Positions 34,794-45,459 of a DNA stretch of 64,000 nt are shown piece by piece. The notes under the pieces are model-generated. The model saw only the letters and a program-made list of their open reading frames with translations, was not told where the DNA came from and searched no databases. How positions within the stretch are numbered: the first letter of the stretch is position 1; each line of letters begins with the position of its first letter. Both the position numbers and the translations under genes were made by a program. Source of the stretch: Rhizodiscina lignyota (lineage: Eukaryota; Ascomycota; Dothideomycetes; Aulographales; Rhizodiscinaceae); the NCBI GenBank assembly GCA_010015805.1, contig ML978123.1, positions 2,852,001 to 2,916,000 on the forward strand, read 5' to 3'.

Positions 34794-37700
34794 TCAAACG
34801 ATCCCATACACCCTCTTCGCAATCAAGTAGCTACAAAGTCCAAAGCACACCAAGCCGGCTGTGATGCTCCAGAACCAGTTCAAGTTATCTCCGTCCTGTC
34901 CGGGCACCAAGCAATTCATGCCCCACATGCCGGTGATGATGTTCATGGGCAGCACGATAGTTCCAATGACCGTAAGCTTGCCGAGGATGTCGTTGGTTCG
35001 CTCGGCGCGCTCGTTCATGCGGATGTTGATTTGCGCGAGGTAGTTCGAGTGTGCGCGGGAGAGGAGGCTGTTCATAACTCCAATTAGCATATTATCCGCT
35101 ATTACAGTCTCGTTATGGAAAAGCAGCAAGGGAGAGCATACTTCTCATAGTGACTCAAATTCCCCGTCATAGTCACGATGTGATCCTGGATATCGCCAAG
35201 GTACAAGCCAATATCATTCCTCGGCGCAATATCCCACTGCTCGGTGCAGCGCTTGGCGAAGCCCTTGATCACATCCGCCTTGGTGCCCAGCAGACGGTAC
35301 AAGCTCATGACTTTCTTCCTGCACTCGCCAGTGCGCCGCAGCATGTCGCCGCCCTGGTAACCAGTGGTATCATCCTGGGTCTTCTCCCTTTTGCCGTCGT
35401 CGTCCTGGTCGATGGGCTCGTACTCGATGTTTCTGGGCCTGGGGAAGAGAAGGCGTGCAATATAAGTGTTCTTCCACGTCTTCGGCTTCAGCTTCGACTG
35501 CTGCTTCTTTTCCTCTTCCTTATCCATGGCGTCGCGGAGGCCTAGGATTTCCGCGTCTATCGCATCGACTTCATCTTCGATCCTTTGGATGAGAGGGGCG
35601 TAGATGTCGGTAATGTCGTCAATGATGGCATAGGAGATCCAGTCAGACGACATGACCAGATAGTCTGTCAGCTGACGCACGCGGCGTCGAACATTTGCGG
35701 GATGGGGCGTCTGAGAAAAGTGAAACTATTGAGTGCCATTAGAATCCAAGTTCTCATCCCATTCAGTCAATATGATTGATAAAAATGGATACTTACGCTG
35801 AGGACGCCCTCCCTGAACACAACGACATACATGTTCACAGGCTCCAAATAGTTCTCACTATTCGTATCCTGCTCAAACGTTCTGTAGTTGACAAAGTAGT
35901 AGTTCTTAAACAGCTCTACCTTTTCGCGCGCCTCCTGCATCATAATATCCTCAGCCGTGAGAGGATGGATGCGAAAGGCCTTGGTCAGGACGCGCATCTC
36001 AGCATCTGTTGGACTCATCACATCCAGCCAAAAGATTGGCCGTGACCCATAGCGTGGCTCCTTCTGGCGGATGAATTGTGGCGTTGGCGTTCCGGTACGG
36101 GATGGACTTTGCATCTGGCTGCCGTCGTCAGGCGGAGTGACTTTACCTCGTACGCTTGGAGGAACTGACGACTGTGTCGGCACTTGCATGAGACTCTGCT
36201 GCCTTGAGCGTGCACCGTCAGTAGCGGTCGGTGACAGTTGCCTTCGCAGTGATCCGTTGTCGTCTGGCGGCGTTGTTCGCTTCCTCGGGTACTCGTCTTC
36301 TTCATCTGAACTGCTGTCGTCGATGATAGGCGGATCCGGAATGAACAAGTGGCGGAAGGTTTGGCCTTCTTGTACCAATTCGCTAATAGTCTGTGCGTGG
36401 ATTGTGCTCTCGAACTCTTCGTTAAAGTACGTGAATCGATATGGAGCATCCTCTTCCTCGCGATGCCAAGTCTGCCGAGGACGAAGTCTTCCCTCAACAA
36501 AAATCGGTTCGTTGACCCTTCGCGATCGGATACCTCCCAGTGTGCGTTCTTCTTTCTCCAACAAACTCCATTCCTCAAGGTAGGACAACTCTGGCCACTT
36601 CTTCTGTCGGCGACGACGACGACGAACCGTGTCGGCCTCCGAAAATCGAGAATAATCATCATCACCAATCTCTGAGAACGCCTCGTGGGGAAAGCAGACG
36701 TCTCCTTCAGCGGGGTTGATGCTAGAACGGTGGCGGAGCATGCCAGGCGAGGGAGGCGTCGAACGGGGCAAGTTGGTAGCATCGCGAGGGCCATCGATAT
36801 CAATTAGGGTATCTTGGTTGCCATTAAGTCGTCTGTCATCAGGAGATCGACTAAGTTCGTGGTTTGTGAGCATGACATCGTCGTATCCCATGTCTGGTCC
36901 GAGAGCAGGGCTGCCAGGTCTGGAGGGTGGGTTGTTGACATCGTACGAATGGACACTCTCTGCAGACGCCTGTCTCTCGAAAATTGTACTATGGTGCTTC
37001 CTTCCACTTGAACGTGAGGAGTCCCTCGACTTCTTCCCTCCATGGCGAGATGAAGGTCTTCCTTCGTTCGAGGGTCCGGAGAGTCCTCCATAATCACGAG
37101 GTGTTGAAGCCGTTGGCGTCCCCCTCCTGGCCTTGATTAACGGCGAGTAATCATTGTAGAACCCGTCGTCGTCGTCGGATGGCTGATAAGTTCTCGATAA
37201 TCTTGACCTGTTTGTGCTTTCCGGGACGTGGGCGAGGGTATGTCGCGGAGCGAACCGACGAGGTGAGCTTTGGCCGGTGCGCTGAGACAGCATAGCCGTA
37301 ATGGATTGGCGTCTTGTCTGCAGCGGGCCTTGGTCACTGTAGGAATATAATCAGCCATTGCAATTGAAAAACAATTGAAGAATGCAGGGTACATACCGAT
37401 GATCAAGAAGCGCTTCGCTGTCCAGACTCTCGCTGCTCCTCGCACGTCCGAGTCGGTAGAACGATTCACGCTCCCTCTCTTGCTCGCTCCGAGTCCTACC
37501 AACGCCGGTATCCATCAGACTCGGCCTCTCCATAGGGCGTGTCACCTCCTCCGCCACGTCCTCCGAATGAGCGGCGAATGACTGACGCCTATTGCGCCTC
37601 TTCTTCCCACTACGATGCTTCTTCTTCTTTGTCTTGCCGTGCTCCCCAGCATCAGATCCAGCGGCGAAAGTAGAAGTACTGGCTTCCAGCGTGTCACCTC

Positions 37701-37878
37701 GACTGGTAGGTCGGGCATCAGATGTGGGAGAGTCAGTCATGGTTTGATGTGGCGGATCGGTAAACGATATATTTTGTCCTTGCGCGTGGGTAGCAGACGG
37801 TAGGGGTGGAGCCGGGTGGCCTGCAGATGGAGAGCCAGGAAGGTTCTTAGCCCCGCTGCGACTAGAGGGAGGGGACAT
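34794..37878 (-). CDS. mnr2: CorA-family magnesium transporter, Mnr2/Alr type
   Basis: A pentameric Mg2+ channel-type transporter. Yeast Mnr2 releases vacuolar Mg2+ and Alr1/2 act at the plasma membrane; the long disordered N-terminus fits either. Four exons (37878-37397, 37336-35797, 35725-35142, 35067-34794) give 959 aa. The first 500 residues are low-complexity, Ser/Arg-rich, with Lys and Arg runs (KTKKKKHRSGKKRRNRR, VRRRRRRQKKWPELSYLEEW). The CorA domain starts near RPIFWLDVMSPTDAEMRVL and runs through the long helix IDDITDIYAPLIQRIEDEVDAID. The signature GMN occurs in ITGMWGMNCLVPGQ between the two last helices (TVIGTIVLPMNIITGMW, WFWSITAGLVCFGLCSYLIA). All junctions keep phase. Mnr2 versus Alr1 is not certain. 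Confidence 0.92.
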
Positions 37879-38921
37879 GATGACACTGTGGTTGTTCCTG
37901 TCCGCAATGAAGCGTGAAGCGGACGGGTAGGCCGGATGCCGGACAGCGGAAGATAAGAGGCAGCTCAGTCTTCACAAGGAACGCGCCAATTGATGGGAAT
38001 TGGAGGAGATTGTTGATGGGGAGCGGGTGAGTGCTTGTGAATGCGGTCGTTGACGTCGATAAAGCCACGGCCAGACGGTGGTCCATGCGGTTGGTCGGCC
38101 ACAGCTGGCAGTGCGCACATTCCCCTCACATTCACCAAAAGCGATTCCGCTTTGCCATGCTCGCGCGCACACTCGCTGCAGGGATTTTGTCAGGGCGCGA
38201 TTCATGTGAGAAAGTCCATATCTCAAAGCACCGACTGGCTGACCCTCGCGAGCGCTGCTGCAAGTCGAGGTCGCGTGCTCACTTGCCCTATCAGGGGGGC
38301 CCTTGGCGCTCCCTCAACGACACATGTGGGCATACGAACACGGAGTCAACTCCTGTCCTCTATCTTCGAATTTCGAATACTAGCTGCATGGCCACATATT
38401 CTCCGATTTCCTGACTGTCGGTTTCGATTTCTCTAATCGCTTATTTTTTCACGACACAAATGAGGATTCCTTTGTCCTCTGATCGCTGGACGTACGGACC
38501 CGGTAACCCATCGACTTTTCCATTTCCTCAGATCATCAGGTTAAAGTAGTCCCTTGGCTACCAGTATAAAGTCCAATTTTTGCCTTAAGATCCTATACTT
38601 TTCAGGTCCTTCTATTTTTCGTTCCAATCAAACGCCAAAAAGAGAAGAGAATCACTCTGGCAAGCTGGCAACCCAATTTTCCCAAGCCATCGCCACACTC
38701 GAGGAGCTCATCTGTGAGCGGCATAAAACCTTTAGATGAGACGATATTTCTATTGTTCACCATATCATTTCCCGAAAGCAAATCTCATCAATACTGCCTT
38801 GTCGAAGAAATGTCCGCAGTCTCAACATTCCCAACTCCCCGCACTCGGTTCTTGCCTCAATGTCCTGGATCTCTAGTCATCAAGCCTCGAGCCGTCCTGG
38901 CCCCCAAGACCTCATTGCTGT
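37879..38921. other. Intergenic, CorA-gene promoter / BTB-gene 3' flank
   Basis: About 1 kb with no supported gene or repeat. Confidence 0.5.
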
Positions 38922-39903
38922 TTATGAGTTTAAAGAAATGGCAGAGAGCACGTCGTATAGAAGCTCCGGGTTACTGATGAGTCTCGCTTTGTACTTATCG
39001 TCTTTGAAGAGCGTCTTCTTCGATACGGTAAACTCCCGAAACTCGTTTCGGATAACCGTACGAAGTTGACTATCCTGGACCGTCTCCGAATAGACGTACT
39101 CTGCAAGATCGACCAAAGAACCTGTGGGGAGAGATGGCTCAGATCGCCACCAGCACCCGAAGGCTTCTTGCAGTGTGAATGCACAAAGGTCTTTCAGGCC
39201 GTGCACAACGTACTTGTCGGCGGCAATGTAGAGCTTCGCGAGATGTAGGCCGGCCTCCGTCATCATTTTCTTAGCATCCTGCCCCGGGAAGTCCAGTCCG
39301 TAGTCCTGCATGTAATCCAGGCGGTACTTTGATGGAAGTTCCAGAGCATACATGTACTCCACCATTGATTCGACAACGCTGGCGTCCTCACCTCTGAGGT
39401 GTATCTGTGCCAGTTGTGCTTCCTAGGCCTAGTCAGCACGTCCTTCACTATTAAATGGTCCTATTCACTTTGAAGTTTCCAGTGCACACTCTTTGGAAAT
39501 ACTCGGATCTGGTGCAGAGCACAGCTCTGTGTACCTGTGTTGCTGGTTATTTGAGATATAATTGTGAAGCGAATTAGAAGGCTTACTGGAAAGGTTCTGT
39601 CGCTGCATATGATGGTGAAGTCACAGAAGAATTGAGTCCAGTACAGTCTGGCATTGTCAGATTGGCTCTTGCACAGAGGAATCGCACTCACGCTAGCCCG
39701 TTCTGTTTTGGGGGAGGCGGCATCTTTCCAACAAGGAGCCTCGACATTTGGCTATGATCCATGTCGCTGGCAGTTATCGCCTTTTTGCGCTTTCGACTTT
39801 CGAGAACCTTTAGGTGTGCCGGGTGCGCACTGTAATCGAGATCTGAATCCTCAAGCCAGTCGGTAAGTATGGAGTTAGCTGGGCTATGTGCCATAGTATC
39901 CAT
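38922..39903 (-). CDS. BTB/POZ-domain protein
   Basis: A fungal BTB-only protein. Such proteins usually dimerise or serve as Cullin-3 adaptors, but no target is known. Four exons (39903-39692, 39647-39587, 39534-39469, 39422-38922) give 279 aa. The BTB core is rebuilt across three junctions: FFCDFTIICSDRTFP, then VHRAVLCTRSEYFQRVC, then LAQIHLRGEDASVVESMVEY. It has the expected D-x-x-I, VHRAVL and hydrophobic helix pattern. A C-terminal helical region (AKLYIAADKYVVHGLKDLC, a BACK-like start) follows. The N-terminal 90 residues are acidic, then basic (LESRKRKK). The small introns (44-52 nt) have GT...AG ends. Confidence 0.85.
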
Positions 39904-40766
39904 AAAGCTGCTTGTGTCATGATAGGCAAAGATTAAAAGGGAGTGAAAAATTCACAGGCAAACAGGATTGACCGAGTGCTAACAAGTATGCGGTGAACGA
40001 ATTGACGAGTAGAGATCAGTGCCGATTCGATGATGGGGGTACGTGCTGTAAGGAAAGCTTTATCACTCTCGAATTGTGAATAAGTGAAAAGAGGGCTTCT
40101 AAACTTACCAACCTTCAGATGAGTCGTTTGAGGTAGAGTTCAGATAACCGCCCAATGAACATAGAGCGTTCGGAATTGTACTGATGATCGGCTGAGAGTT
40201 GGAATGTGATTTGAGGAAGAAAGAGAGCAACCGGACTGAATATATATCATCCCCAGGGAGCTAAAAGCTTAAACCCGAAGAGATAGAGCGCTGGCGCTGC
40301 TGAAGAGTTCAAGAGTGTGAAGTCCACAGGGTGCTATAGAAGCTACTGTACTCATCTGAATCTAAGCCGAACGCAGCTTTTAAGTTTTATGTCGACTTGG
40401 AAGTCTCTTCGGCTGGGCCTATCATGAGAAAGTTCATTGTCCATTAACCCACTGTCTAGAATTGATGTCCTTGTCGCAGTTATCATGCATAGGGCATCTA
40501 TCGAAACAAGCATAGAGAATGCTGCGGAATGCTACGTCGTGCTCTTCAGTTTGTTCAAGTGGTGGTCCGGAGTTTTGACACATGTGAAATGTCCAAGTCC
40601 GGAGCGAGCCTTCACTGCTAGTCTGCTATACAGAGAGTGTGTTTGATTACATGCGAGATCCACACGTATTATATGCCCGGACTCATCGAACCTGTGCAAG
40701 TTTTCTCTGTCTCATCTTCCACATCATGCGCTCATGCAAGCCGATCAGCCCCTCAGGAAGGACAGA

Positions 40767-40840
40767 GGCACGACGCATGAGGGACAAGACACTTGGCGAG
40801 TAAAAGCGCAGTATTGTCTAATATAAGATCGCTACAGACC
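40767..40840 (+). repeat. Diverged direct repeat, copy A
   Basis: Shares GACAAGACAC, GCGAGTAAA, TGTCTAAT and CTACAGACC, in the same order, with copy B at 40926-41006. The offset is about 160 nt. Differences include transitions, transversions and short indels. Confidence 0.65.
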
Positions 40841-40925
40841 TATCCAGCAGTCATTACGTACCAGTTGCCGAACTTCACCGAGTCAGAGATTATGCTTTCT
40901 TCCCATTGGCCTGCATGTGAGTGCG

Positions 40926-41006
40926 GAGACACGATACAATAGCGACAAGACACCCAGCGAGTAAAGGCAGCACAATGTCTAATCTAAGCTCAGAATACTA
41001 CAGACC
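40926..41006 (+). repeat. Diverged direct repeat, copy B
   Basis: Partner of 40767-40840, with the same ordered words and slightly longer spacing. It resembles no known element I recognise. Confidence 0.65.
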
Positions 41007-41276
41007 GGCAGCCCTTGGGAACCCGCTTCTCATCTGTTACCAGAGCCAATCCAAAGCAATAGCGCGAAAGCCACACAGACAAATTGAAGTGCGAGAACAT
41101 TAAGGTAATTACAAATACCAAAACTCCATTCCCATGCATCAGTCAACTCCCAAACGCCTTTCCATGTCTACACCATCCGTCGCCCACGGGATTCCCTGCG
41201 GCGTCAAGAGACACTTATTCGCCCCTACCACAGTCAGTACACGAACATCCATTTAACATGGTTACATCATATATAC

Positions 41277-41909
41277 TTACTGGTACTTGTTGATCACGAC
41301 CGCGGTGACCTTCGGCGACGTGATCGTGTACGTGGGGTACGGAATCGGGTTGCCAGCGGCTTTGGCACCCTCGACCTCAGCCTGCTTCAGCCTGTACTCG
41401 CTGTTCTGCTCGAGGATCTTCTTGGTGGTGTCCATATCGGGCTGGCCGGCCTCATACGCCACCTCAACGTAGTTCGGGTCATCCTCGTCCTCTTCATCCT
41501 CGAGCTCGACCTCATGCTGCTTGATAGCTTCTTGAGGCGCGCGGGGCTCAATGACGCTCTTCGTCACACCAGTGGGCTTGACGAGTGGCTTGACGAGCGA
41601 CTTGGGGAAGGGGTTGAGGTGGGGCTTGAGGTGGGGAACGACGAGCCCCTTCTTCACACCAGCGCGGGAGGAGATAACAGGCGGGAGCGGCGTGCCAGGC
41701 ATGATCGGCTCCGGGGGGAAGCTGGAGACGCAATGATCGTACTCAATCCACCCCTTGGGATTCACCTTACGGTTGGCGGACGATGCGCCGATCTCATGGC
41801 CAGCGGGCGCAAGGGCGGCGCATTCTGGGCGGAAGCGCATATTGGTAGGGGCGGCGACGACTTGAAGGCCTGCGAGTAGGCTGGCGGTGAAGAGCACGGT
41901 GAGCTGCAT
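41277..41909 (-). CDS. Small secreted Lys/Pro-rich acidic-tailed protein, unknown function
   Basis: The chosen ATG at 41909 gives 210 aa with a clear signal peptide (MQLTVLFTASLLAGLQVVAA, likely cleaved before PTN). The mature part has only two Cys (PECAAL, YDHCVSS), a Lys-Pro-rich repeat-like block (PHLKPHLNPFPKSLVKPLVK) and an acidic run (VELEDEEDEDDPN). The tail is YTITSPKVTAVVINKYQ. I do not recognise the family; an effector-like or wall-associated role is only a guess. The stop TAA lies inside a consensus splice donor (GTAAGT at 41280-41275). Splicing to TAG|GGGCGAATAA would replace the stop and end the protein as Q-G-E at 41215. Either end is possible. Confidence 0.75.
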   Translation of the reverse strand: MQLTVLFTASLLAGLQVVAAPTNMRFRPECAALAPAGHEIGASSANRKVNPKGWIEYDHCVSSFPPEPIMPGTPLPPVISSRAGVKKGLVVPHLKPHLNPFPKSLVKPLVKPTGVTKSVIEPRAPQEAIKQHEVELEDEEDEDDPNYVEVAYEAGQPDMDTTKKILEQNSEYRLKQAEVEGAKAAGNPIPYPTYTITSPKVTAVVINKYQ

Positions 41910-42490
41910 TGTTACGGTGGTGGTGGATGAGTGGTGATGGTTGTGGTTAGTTGTTGGTGGTGATGGCGGTCGATGTGGTGTAAATGGTGTGGGATGGAAG
42001 AAGGAGAGTTGGAAGTTGGAGGACGAAATCCCTTTATACTCTTGGGCAAAACGAAATTTGGGACCAGGAGGTTTGAGGTATGTGCGTCGCTCAGGAAAAT
42101 ATCGAGTAAGAGGGAGGAAATTCATAACCTTTGTCACCACGCTCATATATCAACGTATAGGAGATGAGAGAATCGGATGACAATGAAATACATTATCTGT
42201 GAGCGATTTTTAGATGCTGCGACCCCGCACAGTACCAAAAACTCGGTAGTTTCATCGAACTGTGTGCGTGGTTGCGGTATGAGGGGGAGGTTGATACCGT
42301 TGAATATGGCCGCACGGCCCTTAAAACCCCCCTCCAAAGCTCGCCAGAACAAACGAAAATACCTTGAATTCGAAATAATTTCATCAGACAGGACTTGTTT
42401 CGTTGCCGCTGGAGATGGAGCTCGTGCTCGTTGAAGCTGTTCCTTTTCTCCGAATAGGTCGGTTGCTCCGTGGTTGAATGTCTGGGTGTG
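41910..42490. other. Promoter/leader of the secreted-protein gene
   Basis: About 0.6 kb with no further gene seen. The TATA box at 42031-42038 is the only site I support. Confidence 0.5.
42031..42038 (-). promoter_or_regulatory. TATA box of the secreted-protein gene
   Basis: TATAAAGG on the minus strand, about 120 nt upstream of the start codon at 41909 and followed by a pyrimidine-rich leader. A good positional and sequence match for a core promoter. Confidence 0.55.
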
Positions 42491-43207
42491 TCAACCGCCT
42501 TCGTATTCTGGACTTGGACTTAGGCTTGAAGTTTCCACCGTCTCGTAAGAAAGAACGAATTCATTTGGCGCACCACAGTGTAGCTGCTTGCTGTAGTGAC
42601 TTTGGGATACAGGGGCGTTTTTGCCATAATTGATGCAAATGTGTCCTAACGGGAATGCATCGGCGACGTGAATTTTGAGTTGGTGCCGAAGTAGTTCAAG
42701 ACGGTTGGGCTCTGGATTAGAACAGAAACAGCGATGAATTTGAGCCACAGCGTCTTTCTGGTGGCAAGCTTGGTTGTGAATGAGTTCGGATCCATGGCGT
42801 GCAATCTCTACTAGACATGGTGGGTCATGTCGAGCGCACGGCGGCGATATCTCGTTATTCCATTTAGCGTCTTGTGCCTGATTGTTGCAGAATTGTCGTG
42901 ATATATTCAGCGTATGCGTCTCAAATCTGAAGTGAGTCGGATTATCGCAGCTGGCCTGGTGGCAGAGGTGACTGCGCTCGGCCTCTTCTATTTGATATTG
43001 CTGTAGCTCATCATATTGCAGCAATCCAACTCCGGCTCGGAGTATCAACCACGTGTGAGCCATCCTTGAGAATTTAGTACAGCTCTCGCCTCTTGAATAG
43101 TTATACTCGAATAGACAAAAGAAGACACATTCATGAGGCTCCTCGTGGAGCACATTCTCTACAACTAAGTAGTAGATCCCGTACGCGATTCGCCGTCTGT
43201 GCAGCTT
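42491..43207 (-). CDS. His-Me finger protein with I-PpoI-like zinc-binding loop
   Basis: The open frame contains SHLCHQASC, then DNPTH, then ETHTLNISRQFC, then CARHDPPCL. This matches the zinc-binding loop of the homing endonuclease I-PpoI (PF05551-type): S-H-L-C-H-x3-C-x-N-P-x-H, then N-x-S-R and C-x-H-x2-P-C. The His and Asn equivalent to the I-PpoI catalytic residues (the His of SHLCH and the Asn of LNISR) are both present. Such domains occur as free-standing genes in many filamentous fungi, where their role is unknown. The C-terminal 90 residues show no domain. The 5' end is not resolved: the frame is open up to 43207, reading IAYGIYYLVVENVLHEE before the Cys/His region. The true start may be the Met at about 43063 (MAHTWLILRAG) or an upstream exon. 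Confidence 0.6.
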   Translation of the reverse strand, partial: KLHRRRIAYGIYYLVVENVLHEEPHECVFFCLFEYNYSRGESCTKFSRMAHTWLILRAGVGLLQYDELQQYQIEEAERSHLCHQASCDNPTHFRFETHTLNISRQFCNNQAQDAKWNNEISPPCARHDPPCLVEIARHGSELIHNQACHQKDAVAQIHRCFCSNPEPNRLELLRHQLKIHVADAFPLGHICINYGKNAPVSQSHYSKQLHCGAPNEFVLSYETVETSSLSPSPEYEGG

Positions 43208-45459
43208 CTACATCCAGCAACTCTGCGTTAGACACTTTCACCAATGCTATCGGCTTTGTGGCTCTTCCTTACAGCTATTAGCAACATTCCTTGGTAACGC
43301 CATGCCCATCATGCGGCGGGTGGCAGGAGCTGGAGAAGCTACTAAATGTTTGACAGATGTGCAAGAGCAACTGCTATGGTTCTGTACTTGAAAAAGTACT
43401 CCAAGGTCTCGTTGCGGATGGTTGAATTGACCTGAACACAGTGGAAGGATGGAGTGGATAGACTCTTTGTTCCATTTACGGGTCCTCGGGTTCACCTAGA
43501 ACTACTTGTCAGGCCTATATCGATCGTAGATCTTATGGCGAAGTTGAAGAGGTAGGTCAAGCAGATGAGAGGACGTCGTGGCATCAGTGGGCCATTTTAC
43601 AGTAATTGGGGACATTTTAGTGCTCTAGAGAGATCAGGTCAGTAGCAGTAGATTCCGATCCGCTGTAAGAGAGGACCTCGAGTGTCAACCCAGGCTTCGC
43701 TAAAGAGATGAAGAGCTGAGCATGAAAGCTTTCGATCATCACGATCTGCAAAGAGTGACGGTGAAGGTTACATGGCAATGCTCAAAGCGGTGTATGTCCC
43801 CGTGACCATAGCAAGGAGGATCTACGGCTCTGCATGAAATGTGAAACGTACATAGGTACTTGGGTACGTTTCGAAACTCGAGAGACTCTTTTGATCCTTA
43901 CTCTCCAGGTGCGTATATCTCATTCCAACATTCCGCACACAAATGTCAGGAGATGGAATGGATCCGTAGAGGTGGCGGTTCGAAGATATCGAGGTCCAAA
44001 ATCCGCAAGTCTGGAGCAGTCTGCGTCCTCCTTTTGAATAATCCTCATAGCCCGAAGAGTCGCAGAGTTAAGGCCGCAACGGGCAATAACCTTGGAGGCC
44101 CCTGACAAGTGTCGTTTTGCGGATACTTTGCCTTTTCTGCACGCTGACGTCCAGTGTGATAACTTTGGAGCAAGGTGACTCCTTATGACCCACGAGACAG
44201 GTAAGGGAGTGAGGCGCAGGTCCAGACGACAGGCTGGGATTCCACGCACGCTTCTGGAAACAGGGATGAGTAAGGGCTGTGAGTGGCAGCTCTTACGAGA
44301 GGCTTGCGAGGCACGCGAGAGGATGGAGAGGGCTCGGTGCGTTCCGGATGACACCTTTCAGCCGCCTCTGACATAGGGAGTAGGCTATATGTAGAAGAAA
44401 GATTAGATTTCGATTCGGCAAACGCTGATTTCTCTGTGTAAAGACTCCGCGGATGCGCGAAGAGGAGTAATGCTCCCTTGACTCGCTCGACGGGCGAATT
44501 AGTAGTAGCCGTGCGGGCCGCAACGCGATGAGGGGATTATCATTTATGTGATCAGTGATGAATCACCACCAGCGCGCTTCTTACAATTGCGAAGAGACGC
44601 GATAACGTGGCGCTTGCTCGTCTGCCGTCAATCACGACGTGGTAGACAGACGCGTCGATAAGACGCACTGTGGTGAAAGGCCAGCTGCGTCTCATCCCTT
44701 TCGCATTCATCCCACCAGCTGCAAGCCTCCGAGCGCGTACACACCACCAGTACCTATCTCAGCACAGCAAGCATCTAAGCATCTGCACAACAAACGGACC
44801 GAGTTGCGCCCAGATAGCGTACGCGCAGATAGGTGTGCCTGAGAAATGCGACCGCTCACTCATCCCGCCCCAACGCCCTTCGACGCCTGATACACTCGTA
44901 CGCAGACACGACATCCAGCATTCCTCCTCCTTTTTCTCCTTGTTCACTGCAGAGAACGCTTCTTGCTTCTTGTTTTTGCTTTCCTCCCTTTTCCCGGGCC
45001 CGCGCCAGTGAGACAAGAGCTACGTCAAGCTACCCGCAGCTTCCTGGTCACCAGCTCACCACTTTACCCACAACCCGTACAGTGATCGACCAGGGGGCCC
45101 CAGGACCTATCTTAATCACATACCTCTACACCCGCTGTCTGCTCCATCACTACTCCTCTGCAATAACCACTTCCTCCCGACCCTTTTTCGACCTCGACAC
45201 TCATCCGACAGCGCGACTCCTCCTCCGCCACCTCGAGCTCCGTTCCGCCTCAGGGTTACGACATCGATTCGACAGGGACCCCCGAACGGGCGCATCTCCG
45301 AGCGTCACGCATCTAATCGATAATCGGGCCTTCACGGAGGCACGCGCGCGCAGTCATACTTTCCTACAACCTTTACTAAACAGTTCCAAGAGCTTGCTGC
45401 TTTATATTACGGCATACTGCCCGCTTCGAGCTGCAGCGAGCTTCCATTAGCACGTCACA
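43208..45459. other. Intergenic stretch and long leader
   Basis: About 2.25 kb without a gene I can support. A minus-strand frame at 43247-43495 could hold a first exon of the nuclease-like gene, but no splice keeps phase. From about 44,690 to 45,459 the plus strand is pyrimidine-rich and looks like the promoter and leader of the next gene. Confidence 0.45.

Larger units (their letters stand above)
39904..41214. other. Intergenic stretch with a degenerate repeat
   Basis: About 1.3 kb without a supported gene. The only structure seen is a diverged direct repeat at 40767-40840 and 40926-41006. Confidence 0.5.

Noticed and set aside
44833-45450. 205-codon open frame just upstream of the gene at 45460
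   Set aside because: It contains no ATG, has biased pyrimidine-rich composition and no domain; it is most likely an open stretch in the promoter and leader.
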